Below, piece after piece: positions 34,234 to 42,825 of a stretch of DNA of 64,000 nucleotides; the stretch's first letter is position 1; each line of letters opens with the position of its first letter. The DNA comes from Rhizobium sp. WYJ-E13 (GTDB taxonomy: Bacteria; Pseudomonadota; Alphaproteobacteria; Rhizobiales; Rhizobiaceae). The position numbers and the translations under genes are program-made. The notes under the pieces were generated by a model, which was not told where the DNA came from, ran no database searches, and worked only from the letters and a program-made list of their open reading frames with translations. The DNA lies in NCBI RefSeq assembly GCF_018987265.1, contig NZ_CP076855.1, forward strand, positions 62,001-126,000, written 5' to 3'.

Positions 34234-36223
34234 GCCTGAAGGCCGTAGGCTACCGAGCTATTTCGAGCTCATCGAGGATGAGCTTCGACGGCGTGGCGGC
34301 GGTGGGGGCGGATCGAAAAAGACGCCGCCGAGGACAAAGTTGAGCGTCGCCTCGACAGGGCGCAACGCCGGCGCGGCGACAGCATTCAGCCGGGCAAGTG
34401 GAAATAACGCTGTTGTCGTCAAGGTGTTGTCCTATGGAGCAGGCGCGGCCTCGGTTCGCAACGTGCTTGCTTACCAAAGCAAGGAAGAAAAAGCACACGA
34501 TCAGGATGGTCGCGAAGTTACCGATCTCAATGCAGAAGTCCGATCGTGGGAGCGGGAGTTCGGAAATCGAAAAGGAAGTAAGGACGTTTTACGGTTGACC
34601 TATGAGCTCGAGAGCACCGACCGGGAACATGTTGGCCGCGCATTGAGCGCGCTTGCATCCGACGGGTTCCGCGATGTTGGTGATTCCGATCGGACCTACG
34701 CATTCAGTGTCAGCGAGGGCGTAAAGGGACAAACTCGTCTAAACCTGGCGCTGATCATCGCGCATGAGAAGAGGGACCGATCCGATCGGCGCAGCCAGAA
34801 TCGTATAGCTGCCGACATAGATGACGTGCATGCGATCGACGCGCGCGTGGACAGAGCATTGCGAATGGGGGGGCTGACCCCAGTCTCGCGCTATCCAGCG
34901 GAGTTTTCGAGCGGTCCGAAAGGGCTGGCTGCGACACTCCATGCGATGCAGCGGCATGGCGCAGAGGTGACGCTTTCGACGAAGACCCATATCGAAGAGC
35001 GCCCGGGCAAGAGCGGTCGCTATTACCAAGCCTCGGACCGGCGCGAGTTGACGACAAGCGATCACAAGCAACTCACGGCGGAGGCCAAGATCGTCGGGGC
35101 GCTCATGCAGACGCGCCAGCCTCGCGATTTCATGCACCTGTTGTTGTCGGGGCCTGCCAATGTCGACCGTGGCCGATTTCTCCTGGCCGGCCGCGACTTT
35201 CTAAAGGAGCAGTTCTCCGGCCACCGATATGCCTATGCTGTTCACAATCGAAACGACCTTGAGAAGCATCCGCATCTGCATGTGATCGTTGCGTTGCGTA
35301 ACAGCAGCGACAAGACGCTCAATCCCAATATCCGCGACTTCACCGAATGGCGGGTCCGCTTCGCTGATAAGGCGCGGGAGCGCGGAATAGCTATCGATCG
35401 TCAAAAGCGCGTCGAACGTGCCGGTCCACCGCCAGTCAAACGATGGGAATGGGAGATGTTCCGCCGGATGGGCGCAACGGCGCCTGCCAATGTCGTCGAA
35501 AAGGTGATCTCAAAGCTTCGTGATACGCCGACCGCGCCGAGGCTTGAAGAGGCAAGAAAGCGGCTCGATCAGAGCCGGCACTCAGTTGGGCGCGTCATTG
35601 AAATGCTGGAAAGCATTGCGAAGGACCGAACCGCACCCAGCACGGCACGGGAACTGAGCTACGATCTATCGAACGGCCTGCAGCGCGAGTACCGTCGGTT
35701 GGAAATTGCCGTGCGCGAAGGACGTGATCCCACACGAGAGAAAGGTGAAGAACACATGCTGCGATCCACACCCATCAGTGCCGCTCAGGCGAAAGCGGCG
35801 AAGGAGACGCTGGCGACCACCGCGATCAGCGTTGCGGCGAAGATTGCCAATCCCTCTGACCGCCTGATCTTTGAACAGGCGACGAAGATCATCGGCAAGG
35901 TCGTCGGGCTGCAACTCGACTCACGCGTTGCCAAGAACCGGGATCGCAACGTGATTGGCAGGGAAAAAGGTACCTCGGACAGCCTGGAAACGAAGTCAGC
36001 GGCCGGTCGCGACCACCTCGCGGAGCAGGGAATCGTCAACAAGAGTTCCAGTAACCGCCCCGTCGATGCATCGCGCATCGCCCGGTCCAACGCCGAGCAT
36101 TCTGGGCCGGAAATGGACCGATCGGATCGCGAACGCCAGAAAGCCCACCAGCGCGATCGCGAGATACCAAAGTCGATCAAGCTACGTCCGCCCGAAGAGA
36201 AGGACCGGGACCGGAGCCGCTGA
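34199..36223 (+). CDS. traA: Conjugative relaxase (MOBP-like)
   Basis: 674 aa. The N-terminal domain contains VVVKVLSYGAGAASVRNVLAYQSKE and RLTYELESTD segments. The HUH metal-binding signature appears as KHPHLHVIVALRN (about residue 358), preceded by FSGHRYAYAVHNRND. The C-terminal third is charged and Arg-rich, suitable for DNA binding or a secretion signal (ending RDRSR). Relaxases nick oriT, stay bound to the strand and are led by the coupling protein to the channel. In rhizobial plasmids with this kind of virB locus the relaxase is called TraA (MOBP group). The catalytic Tyr could not be assigned with certainty. Confidence 0.8.
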   Translation: MNDLSRSRLGSRPEGRRLPSYFELIEDELRRRGGGGGGSKKTPPRTKLSVASTGRNAGAATAFSRASGNNAVVVKVLSYGAGAASVRNVLAYQSKEEKAHDQDGREVTDLNAEVRSWEREFGNRKGSKDVLRLTYELESTDREHVGRALSALASDGFRDVGDSDRTYAFSVSEGVKGQTRLNLALIIAHEKRDRSDRRSQNRIAADIDDVHAIDARVDRALRMGGLTPVSRYPAEFSSGPKGLAATLHAMQRHGAEVTLSTKTHIEERPGKSGRYYQASDRRELTTSDHKQLTAEAKIVGALMQTRQPRDFMHLLLSGPANVDRGRFLLAGRDFLKEQFSGHRYAYAVHNRNDLEKHPHLHVIVALRNSSDKTLNPNIRDFTEWRVRFADKARERGIAIDRQKRVERAGPPPVKRWEWEMFRRMGATAPANVVEKVISKLRDTPTAPRLEEARKRLDQSRHSVGRVIEMLESIAKDRTAPSTARELSYDLSNGLQREYRRLEIAVREGRDPTREKGEEHMLRSTPISAAQAKAAKETLATTAISVAAKIANPSDRLIFEQATKIIGKVVGLQLDSRVAKNRDRNVIGREKGTSDSLETKSAAGRDHLAEQGIVNKSSSNRPVDASRIARSNAEHSGPEMDRSDRERQKAHQRDREIPKSIKLRPPEEKDRDRSR

Positions 36224-36256
36224 ATCACCAGCCGCCGTCCTTGATGCTCCACGATG

Positions 36257-36907
36257 CTAGGCCGTCCGGCGACGATCCAGCTCTAAAATCTGTTCGATCG
36301 TGGCGCGAAGCCGTTGGACGTCTGTTATCTCAGGCGAAGAAGTTAGCCGGCGGGCTTCCATTTCCAGACCTTTCGCGGGAGTTTCATTGCTTCGCCAGCC
36401 GGAATAGTGGATGCCCATGACACCCGCGTCGTTTGCCGCGAGGATACTTGTCACGGAGGTGCCGACGAATACGGCGTTATCCCTCTCGACCCCGTACCGC
36501 TCTATCGCATGTAAGATCATCCCGGTGCCTGGCTTATGCCGCGGATCGTTCCGATATTGAGATTCGGCGCCGGTGCCTAGCGGGAGCTCACTCCATGCCA
36601 TCCAGAAATCCGGCATTCCACCTCGAATTCTCAGCAGCTCATCGAGTACCCTGATCAGGGCAGCAGATTCTGATCTGCCATGGGAACTAGCGTCCATTCC
36701 CCTTTGGTTCGAGATGAAACCGAAGTGAACATTGAATTCTCGCAACTGTTTCAACATTTTGACGAATGCGTCGTTGATATCCCCCAGCATAACATCCCTC
36801 GAGGGACGCTTTTGCCTCAGGAGGAGGCCATCTCTCTCGAAAATGACAAGACCCGTAGAACCAATTTTCCGAAATATGCCGTGGACATCGTGCCCGGGAC
36901 TATTCAT
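36257..36907 (-). CDS. HAD-superfamily phosphatase-like protein with altered catalytic motifs
   Basis: 216 aa with the layout of HAD-IIIA / GmhB-like phosphatases. Motif I reads VIFERDGLLL, motif II FISNQRG, motif III RHKPGTGM and motif IV VFVGTSVTSILAANDAG. In active enzymes motif I is DxD and motif IV is GDxxxD; here the nucleophile Asp is Glu and both motif IV acids are Thr/Ser. The protein may have lost phosphatase activity and serve another role. It converges on the relaxase gene (33 bases apart) and is followed by a methyltransferase gene in the same direction. Confidence 0.7.
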   Translation of the reverse strand: MNSPGHDVHGIFRKIGSTGLVIFERDGLLLRQKRPSRDVMLGDINDAFVKMLKQLREFNVHFGFISNQRGMDASSHGRSESAALIRVLDELLRIRGGMPDFWMAWSELPLGTGAESQYRNDPRHKPGTGMILHAIERYGVERDNAVFVGTSVTSILAANDAGVMGIHYSGWRSNETPAKGLEMEARRLTSSPEITDVQRLRATIEQILELDRRRTA

Positions 36908-37072
36908 AAGCCGACAATCAAAGCTGAAACCAGCTTTGCCTCATATTGCAGATCAAGACCTCGACGTAACACCCGCAGCTGTGAAAGCGTCTCAGCCCCG
37001 CACCTGGATTCGGTGTTGTCTCTCGCCGAAACTATGGAGAAACCTTTGGCAAAAGCGAGTAAGCGCGCCTGT

Positions 37073-38071
37073 TCAGCGTGCTGGCTCCGGCGCCTGCCCT
37101 TGAGAGATAAGCTCGCTGGGCAACTCCGCGTAGATATATTCCTTCGGTAGAGCCGGTCCTGCCAATCTGCTCATGAAATTCTGAAGGTTGCCGCGGCTGT
37201 TGCTGGCTATCAGGGTGTAGAAATTGCCGCTGTTCCATGTGACGAAGCAGCTTTCGAAAAAGCGCTTCAATACCTGGCCCATGTCCGCCAGGGTGACCTC
37301 GTTCTTATCCATCCGCGTCAAAACCGCATCCTCTTTGGACTGGATGTCGGCGCCGGTGAAATAGCGCGCTTTGAATCCGAAGTCCTTCTGTTGTTCTCGA
37401 AGCCGGTATTCTGTCTCGTCCTCATGAAGGAATTTCTCGACGAAAACGAAAATCCCGTCATGGCGCAAATGCTGGATAACAAACCGAATCTGGTCGAAGC
37501 GGTTTGGCGAGTACATCTGGAATGTCGTGTCTTCCAGGATGAGGTCAAAGCCATCCGCAAACATCCCAAGGTCTTCGGTGTTGCGTATGTGTTCAGGCGT
37601 GAGATGGTGGAAAGGACCATGGAAGAAATGCGCGTGTGGCGGGACGCCATACGCATAGAAACTTCTCTGGTTTTCGACATTGGGGCTGCAGGACAGGCTT
37701 TCGATCCTGCCATCACCGATTTCTGAAACCGTTCGAGCCATCGTGCCTTCCGCTGTGCCGAGCGAATATAGTTTCAGCGGCTTTCGTCTGCTTCTCGCGT
37801 ATTTGAGAATAGCGCAACCGAGGCGGCATTCTTCCTCAAGGCGATAGGGGATGCTGCTGAGATAATGCTGATCGAACGGGCCTTGACGCAGCCCATGGAT
37901 TGCAACGAACTTTTTAAGCGTGGCGTCTCGCGGCAATAACCGCAGATCTAATGAAGGGCGGCGTAAGGGCATGCCCGAACGGCCTGCTGCTGTCGCTGAG
38001 AAGAATGGCGCCAGTTCGTTCAGGCGAGGCGCCCGCTCACATTCTTCAAAAAAAGCAGAAAAATCTTGCAT
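37073..38071 (-). CDS. Class I SAM-dependent methyltransferase-like protein
   Basis: 332 aa. The SAM-binding first strand and loop read LKLYSLGTAEGTMAR, with FDLILEDTTFQMY as a later acidic strand and GIFVFVEKFL as the next strand, consistent with a Rossmann methyltransferase. An N-terminal extension of about 100 residues has no recognised motif. The region 36908-37072 separates it from the HAD-like gene. It is divergent from the AraC regulator at 38361. Substrate unknown; neighbours suggest a small-molecule pathway with an exporter. Confidence 0.7.
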   Translation of the reverse strand: MQDFSAFFEECERAPRLNELAPFFSATAAGRSGMPLRRPSLDLRLLPRDATLKKFVAIHGLRQGPFDQHYLSSIPYRLEEECRLGCAILKYARSRRKPLKLYSLGTAEGTMARTVSEIGDGRIESLSCSPNVENQRSFYAYGVPPHAHFFHGPFHHLTPEHIRNTEDLGMFADGFDLILEDTTFQMYSPNRFDQIRFVIQHLRHDGIFVFVEKFLHEDETEYRLREQQKDFGFKARYFTGADIQSKEDAVLTRMDKNEVTLADMGQVLKRFFESCFVTWNSGNFYTLIASNSRGNLQNFMSRLAGPALPKEYIYAELPSELISQGQAPEPAR

Positions 38072-38360
38072 GTAGAATCAATCTCCGTCGCACGCATCAT
38101 CGCGGACCCTGCTTGTCGCGGGTGCGGTGGATCTTGCCGGTGGTTTCGGTGCGGTCGGCGCCTTCAACGGCATTGTGATGATGCAGCCACAACGTCAGCG
38201 ATCACGCCCGCCTCCCGCATCCATGATCTTGACGGGCTTTCAGAAAATTGATCGAAAATTCGCCTATGGGTTAACCGGAGTTTGATTCGCAACTTTGGGT
38301 GAATTAAATAAGGTGGAGATATCAGCCACGTGTGGATACGGGTTCAGCATTGGCCGCGAA
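38072..38360. promoter_or_regulatory. Divergent promoter region, methyltransferase / AraC regulator
   Basis: 289 bases with no supported gene. It contains the palindrome GGTTAACC (about 38268-38275) and AT-rich stretches that could carry promoters both ways. No inverted AraC half-sites could be assigned with confidence. Confidence 0.35.
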
Positions 38361-39212
38361 ATGAATGATTCAGGTAGTCGAGTTCTGCTGCGCAAAGAGG
38401 CAAATTGGAGCGGCGTACGAGCCGAACTCGTTCGTCGTGCCGACCTCAAGCGGCAGGAGATCGACTTCCATGCCGACGGCCATTCCATCTTCCTCAATAT
38501 CCAGGGTGCCGCCCGGCATGGAGAAAGCTATCTGGACGGTCGCCGTATCGGTTTCGTGGCTCGTCCCGAAGGCTCTTTGTCTTATGTGCCGCCAGACTGC
38601 ACTTGGAGCGGATGGGACGTAGGCGACGCGCTCGCCAGTTACTTGCTGGTTTCAGTGGAGAAGAGCTTTGCGGAGAATCTCTTCGGCGGCCTTGCGGGCA
38701 CCGAGCGCCCGCTGCCGGAGATCGGCTTCAAGGATTTGTCGATCCAATTTGCGACACGGAAGATTGCCTCAGAGCTCCGCCATGACGATCGCATCAGCGG
38801 CCTTATGGTCGAGGGCTACATCACGACGATTTTCGGTCATTTGTTTCGACGGGGACGATCCGTGCGCAGATCGCCAACCGGTGGATTAGCGCCGAGAGCG
38901 TTACGGACTGCCATGGATGCAATTGAAGCATCGCTCGATCAAAAGCTTACTCTCTCTGAGCTTGCGCGGGATATCGGGGTGAGTGTTGGGCACCTTTGCC
39001 GGGCGTTCAAGCAGTCGACGGGTCTTTCGCCACACGCGTACCTCAATCGGCAACGATTGCAGCGGGCGAGCGATCTTCTTCGAGGGACATCCATGTCGAT
39101 AACGGAGATCGCCTTTACTTGCGGCTATTCAAGCGCAAGCCATCTATCTTCCAGTTTCCGGTTGGCGATCGGTGTGCCGCCGAAAGAATACAGATCCATC
39201 TGGTGCGAATAA
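38361..39212 (+). CDS. AraC-family transcriptional regulator
   Basis: 283 aa from ATG 38361; in-frame TTG 38295 and GTG 38313 would give longer products and none has a strong ribosome-binding site. The C-terminal 105 residues carry two helix-turn-helices: LTLSELARDIGVSVGHLCRAFKQSTG and SITEIAFTCGYSSASHLSSSF. The N-terminal half would sense a ligand. It is divergent from the methyltransferase and leads toward the MFS gene (100 bases downstream), so it probably controls this cluster. Confidence 0.88.
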   Translation: MNDSGSRVLLRKEANWSGVRAELVRRADLKRQEIDFHADGHSIFLNIQGAARHGESYLDGRRIGFVARPEGSLSYVPPDCTWSGWDVGDALASYLLVSVEKSFAENLFGGLAGTERPLPEIGFKDLSIQFATRKIASELRHDDRISGLMVEGYITTIFGHLFRRGRSVRRSPTGGLAPRALRTAMDAIEASLDQKLTLSELARDIGVSVGHLCRAFKQSTGLSPHAYLNRQRLQRASDLLRGTSMSITEIAFTCGYSSASHLSSSFRLAIGVPPKEYRSIWCE

Positions 39213-39312
39213 AGACCGGCGGAAGCAAAGAAGACATCAATATTGTGAAAGCGGCAGTTTCCTCGACGATCTAGCATCTACCCAGCCAGGCTAGTCAACC
39301 GGCGGCAAAGGC

Positions 39313-40539
39313 ATGGATCAACGAATGCGAACACCGAATTTGGCGACGGGCAGCTTGTATATGTCATGCGTGGCGGCGAGCGCGGCCGGCCGCAATGCTT
39401 ATTACATCATCGCGGCTTGGGCGGCTTTGATCGCGAGCGATACCGCGGCCTTAGTTGCCATTCTACTGGGCGCGGGGAGCATCGCGGAGGTCTTGACGAC
39501 AAACTTCGGCGGCTCCCTTGTGGACCGGTTTGATCGGAGGATTGTCTGCATCATTTGCGATGCACTCCGGTTGCTTGTCGTGGTCGCAACCGGCGTTGGC
39601 ATAGCGCTGGGGTGTACGATTCCGGTTCTGCTGACGTCGTGGATCGCCTACTCGGTCATCGATCGTACTTACCTGACCTGCCTGCAGGCATTGATCCCTT
39701 CGGTGGCGCGGACTGAGCGGTTGCGTGCCTTCAATTCGCTGTCTTACATGGTGATGCAGGTAGCCAACTTCGTTTCCGCCTTTGTTGCTGGACTGCTCTT
39801 GAGTTCGGCGGCTGAAAAATTCTGTTTTCTGCTTCCCGTAGGCTGTTTTGCAGCGTCCCTCTGTCTGATGGCGCAGTTCCGTCATGCACCACCTGAGCCA
39901 GGGTCGGGAGAGGAAAGAAAGTGCGACGGGCTAGGAACGGCAGCGATGCTGCCTACGTTGTTGCCGCTCGAACGGCTGAGGAAAAGCGCGGTCGTCTATG
40001 CTCTGATTTATACGATGGGAATGCTGGTCACTGTCTTGGCTTCCGCCTTGGTGCGCCAAGAGCTGCACGGACCTGCTCTGCAGTTCGGCTATATCGAGGC
40101 TGCCTGGGCCGCCGGCTCCGTGGTCGGCTGTGCATTTCTGCTTTGTCACGGCGGAGATGCCAGACGTACAGACGTAGTGCTTCATCTCGCGCTCAGTGGG
40201 CTTGTGCTTAGTGGCTTTCTTATATGGCAGGATATCATTGTCGCACTGATCCAAATGTTTGTCCTGGGTTTCAGCTACAATGCCGCACGAATTCTCATCG
40301 ACGTGGAAACTCAGCTTGCCGTACCAAGCTCGCAACTGGGACGCACACGGAGCCAGATCCATACGGTCTGCGTCGCAGCCGGCCTTTTCGCCTACAGCCT
40401 CATTGCCTTTCTCGGAAGCAGCGTCCTTCCTTCCGTAGTTTTTGGCACTTTCGGTATTCTCATGTTGGCCGTTGCCGGTGGATTGCTCTTCTGGCCTCCC
40501 GAGCGCGCAGAACCGATTGAGGGGCTCAGTGAGACATGA
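39313..40539 (+). CDS. MFS transporter, probable exporter
   Basis: 408 aa with about 12 hydrophobic segments. The loop after helix 2 reads GGSLVDRFDRR, the MFS motif A equivalent (GxxxDRxxRR) of MFS_3/drug-efflux type transporters. Two predicted six-helix halves are joined by a charged loop (about residues 195-215). It overlaps the next gene by 4 bases (ATGA). In this setting it likely exports a product made or modified by the neighbouring enzymes. Confidence 0.85.
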   Translation: MDQRMRTPNLATGSLYMSCVAASAAGRNAYYIIAAWAALIASDTAALVAILLGAGSIAEVLTTNFGGSLVDRFDRRIVCIICDALRLLVVVATGVGIALGCTIPVLLTSWIAYSVIDRTYLTCLQALIPSVARTERLRAFNSLSYMVMQVANFVSAFVAGLLLSSAAEKFCFLLPVGCFAASLCLMAQFRHAPPEPGSGEERKCDGLGTAAMLPTLLPLERLRKSAVVYALIYTMGMLVTVLASALVRQELHGPALQFGYIEAAWAAGSVVGCAFLLCHGGDARRTDVVLHLALSGLVLSGFLIWQDIIVALIQMFVLGFSYNAARILIDVETQLAVPSSQLGRTRSQIHTVCVAAGLFAYSLIAFLGSSVLPSVVFGTFGILMLAVAGGLLFWPPERAEPIEGLSET

Positions 40540-41945
40540 TCGATAAACTCGCCCCTTCGGTTCACCTACCCAAAGCCGATGTACTCGCCCTGTTATTCCG
40601 GCTGTTTCCATGGTCTCAGCGATTTGAAGACGCTCCGGTTCGAGACTACGCAGCAGCTTTGTTCGATGCAGTGCCGCAGAAGGCACGATCCGAATCCCGT
40701 GAACATGGGATGTCAGTCTTGCAATCTTGGGTCGGACAAACGGCGAGACGACGAGGGTATGACGACGCTCTTGCGGCAATGTTCGAAAGAGAAATCCAAT
40801 CGTTCCCGGTAATGCAGATGGGACCTCACCTCCATCTGTTGATTGAACCCGATGCCTTTTATACGCATCTCTTTAGCATCATGGGCCTCTCGGCGCTCGG
40901 TAGACGGACATATCTTTCCTACGCATGCTCGACGGTCAAATTCGTCGAGCGAGGCCGCAAGGGACCGGGCTGGCTGAAGCTTGAGGGCCAGTCGATCAAT
41001 ACCTTCGGCTTGAGCCGAAGCAGGATGATCCCCTACAGCGTCCTCGCCGCGAACGATCAGTACGCCTTTCGACTGGTCAATGTCGATAACCCAGGTCATG
41101 AGCCGGAAACGATGGCGCGCCTGCGGGCCATACTGCCGTCAGGCCAATTCTCTTCTGCGGCGGAGGCGATCAAGAGCGGGAACGACTGTCTTTGGCGGCA
41201 CGTCTTTGATCAGAAATTGAGCTTCATGCAGGTGGATGATGCAGATGTCGTCCACCTGCTTATCACACATCTGAGCGACGAGAATTCCTGGATAAAGAAA
41301 CGGTTGTTCAAGGATTGCTCTTTGGCATGCGAAATCATCGCAGCCATCGAAAAACTGGATGACACCCCCTGGCGAGGTTGGCTTAGAAATACGACCCATT
41401 TTTTCTGGGGTTGCTGCGACGGACAGCTCTTTCCGCTCCGGCTACAGGGCGGCAACCTGCGCAGCGGCGGAAAACACGAGTTGACCGTCGACTTTTCACC
41501 GTCGAGCATCATCGACGCGCTTGCCGCAGGCCTAATTATACCGAACCTCTTGCTTATGTTCATTGCAACGACAATGATCCCGGGTGTTCGCTCATTGGGG
41601 GGCAGCAGGCACACCATCTACTATCCCCTGATGCGCCACGCAGTTTGCACTGCTTTGCGCAGCGTTGAGCCGGAAGACGATTTGCTAGCGGATCTCATCA
41701 AAGATCGACGGCCGTCCGCCTGGGGGCACCGCGTTATAATGCGTGATTGGGAGCCATGCTCGCTATCGCTAGAAAGCGGTAGGATCGCCGCTTTGCTTGA
41801 GAGCCTGGGAAACGCGACGCTCATCGAAGCGCCGGGACCTCTTTCCGCATTCACAGAGGACATCTTCTGGCGCGAATTGGTCAGGGCATTCGCACTGGGG
41901 GAGGCGTCGCTGTCTTCGCCCCAGGGTTTTAGTTTTGGCGCGTAA
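40536..41945 (+). CDS. Conserved-looking protein of unknown family
   Basis: 469 aa with no motif I recognise. It is soluble apart from one hydrophobic stretch (LIIPNLLLMFIATTMIPGV, about residues 338-356). Notable short motifs: GPHLHLLIEP, YLSYACSTVKF, FFWGCCDGQLFPLRL, RHTIYYPLMRH. His, Cys and Asp/Glu clusters could form an active site. Translational coupling to the MFS transporter indicates a linked function, possibly synthesis of the exported compound. It is not an obvious oxidoreductase, transferase or peptide synthetase. Confidence 0.6.
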   Translation: MIDKLAPSVHLPKADVLALLFRLFPWSQRFEDAPVRDYAAALFDAVPQKARSESREHGMSVLQSWVGQTARRRGYDDALAAMFEREIQSFPVMQMGPHLHLLIEPDAFYTHLFSIMGLSALGRRTYLSYACSTVKFVERGRKGPGWLKLEGQSINTFGLSRSRMIPYSVLAANDQYAFRLVNVDNPGHEPETMARLRAILPSGQFSSAAEAIKSGNDCLWRHVFDQKLSFMQVDDADVVHLLITHLSDENSWIKKRLFKDCSLACEIIAAIEKLDDTPWRGWLRNTTHFFWGCCDGQLFPLRLQGGNLRSGGKHELTVDFSPSSIIDALAAGLIIPNLLLMFIATTMIPGVRSLGGSRHTIYYPLMRHAVCTALRSVEPEDDLLADLIKDRRPSAWGHRVIMRDWEPCSLSLESGRIAALLESLGNATLIEAPGPLSAFTEDIFWRELVRAFALGEASLSSPQGFSFGA

Positions 41946-41968
41946 TCGTCTTCTGTTGTCTTACCTGT

Positions 41969-42231
41969 CTATTTGACGTCTTCAGCGCTATCGAGCACCA
42001 GATCGACGTGGCTTACGTTGAGCGCCTGCGCAAGCTCGAAGAGAGTCACATCGTTGGATTACGGCGCCCGCTCTCTAACCCGCTGATATATTGTTGACTA
42101 AAGCCAGAGCGCGCCGCCACCTCTTCCTGCGTCAGCCCTCTTTCGTGACGCAGTCGCGCAAAGTTCTTTCCGACCAAGCGACGCATATCCATACGTGATG
42201 GATGGCAGTTTGCAGGCTCGGAGTTTATCAA
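41969..42231 (-). pseudogene. Frameshifted XRE-family regulator
   Basis: From ATG 42231 the frame encodes a helix-turn-helix (FARLRHERGLTQEEVAARSGFSQQYISGLESGRRNPT) and stops after 61 codons at 42046. The next frame continues at once with VTLFELAQALNVSHVDLVL, which is the usual continuation of such domains, ending at 41969. A single lost base in ACGATGTGACTC explains the break. The original product was about 87 aa. Confidence 0.7.
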
Positions 42232-42306
42232 CTATAGTATGTAAGCGAGGCTTGGCTGCAGTGGGTCCCGCATCAGGCGGAGCCCCTATATCTTCAAGGT
42301 CTGAGT

Positions 42307-42825
42307 ATGGACTATCAACCCAAGGCGCGCCGATCGGAGCTTTCAAAGCGAAGACAGGGAAGAGAAACGTCCCCTAGAGAATCCCATCACCCAGTTGACA
42401 TGCATGTTGGCCAGCAAATCCGCATTCGCCGGATCCAGTCCAATGTCTCTCAGAGCGATCTGGCCGCCGGGATAGGTGTCAGCTTTCAACAGGTCCAGAA
42501 ATATGAAAACGGCAGGAACCGGGTCAGCGCCTCGATGCTCTACGAGGTCGCCAGTTGCCTGAAAATGCCGGTGGCAAAGTTCTTCGAGGGCCTGCCGGAG
42601 CCATACGCGGAGAACGACAGGCCGATCGTGGCCGATATCGACGAGCGAATTGCCTATATTTCGACAGCGGAAGGCCGCCGGCTGATCGAGGATATTCTTT
42701 CCCTTTCGCCTCGGGTCAGAAGCCGGGTCGTGGCCCTTGTGAATTCCCTTGCTGACGAGGATGAGAAAGGGGCCGAGACGAACGCGACGGTTGACGAGAC
42801 GACCGGTTCATTACGCGAACCTTAG
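42307..42825 (+). CDS. XRE-family transcriptional regulator
   Basis: 172 aa (ATG 42307; an alternative ATG at 42400 is inside the conserved HVGQQIR start). The HTH is IRIRRIQSNVSQSDLAAGIGVSFQQVQKYENGRNRVSASMLYEVASCLKM, typical of rhizobial XRE proteins. The C-terminal part is an acidic helix bundle. It converges with the CapA-like gene, with a 4-base overlap of stops. Target unknown. Confidence 0.85.
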   Translation: MDYQPKARRSELSKRRQGRETSPRESHHPVDMHVGQQIRIRRIQSNVSQSDLAAGIGVSFQQVQKYENGRNRVSASMLYEVASCLKMPVAKFFEGLPEPYAENDRPIVADIDERIAYISTAEGRRLIEDILSLSPRVRSRVVALVNSLADEDEKGAETNATVDETTGSLREP

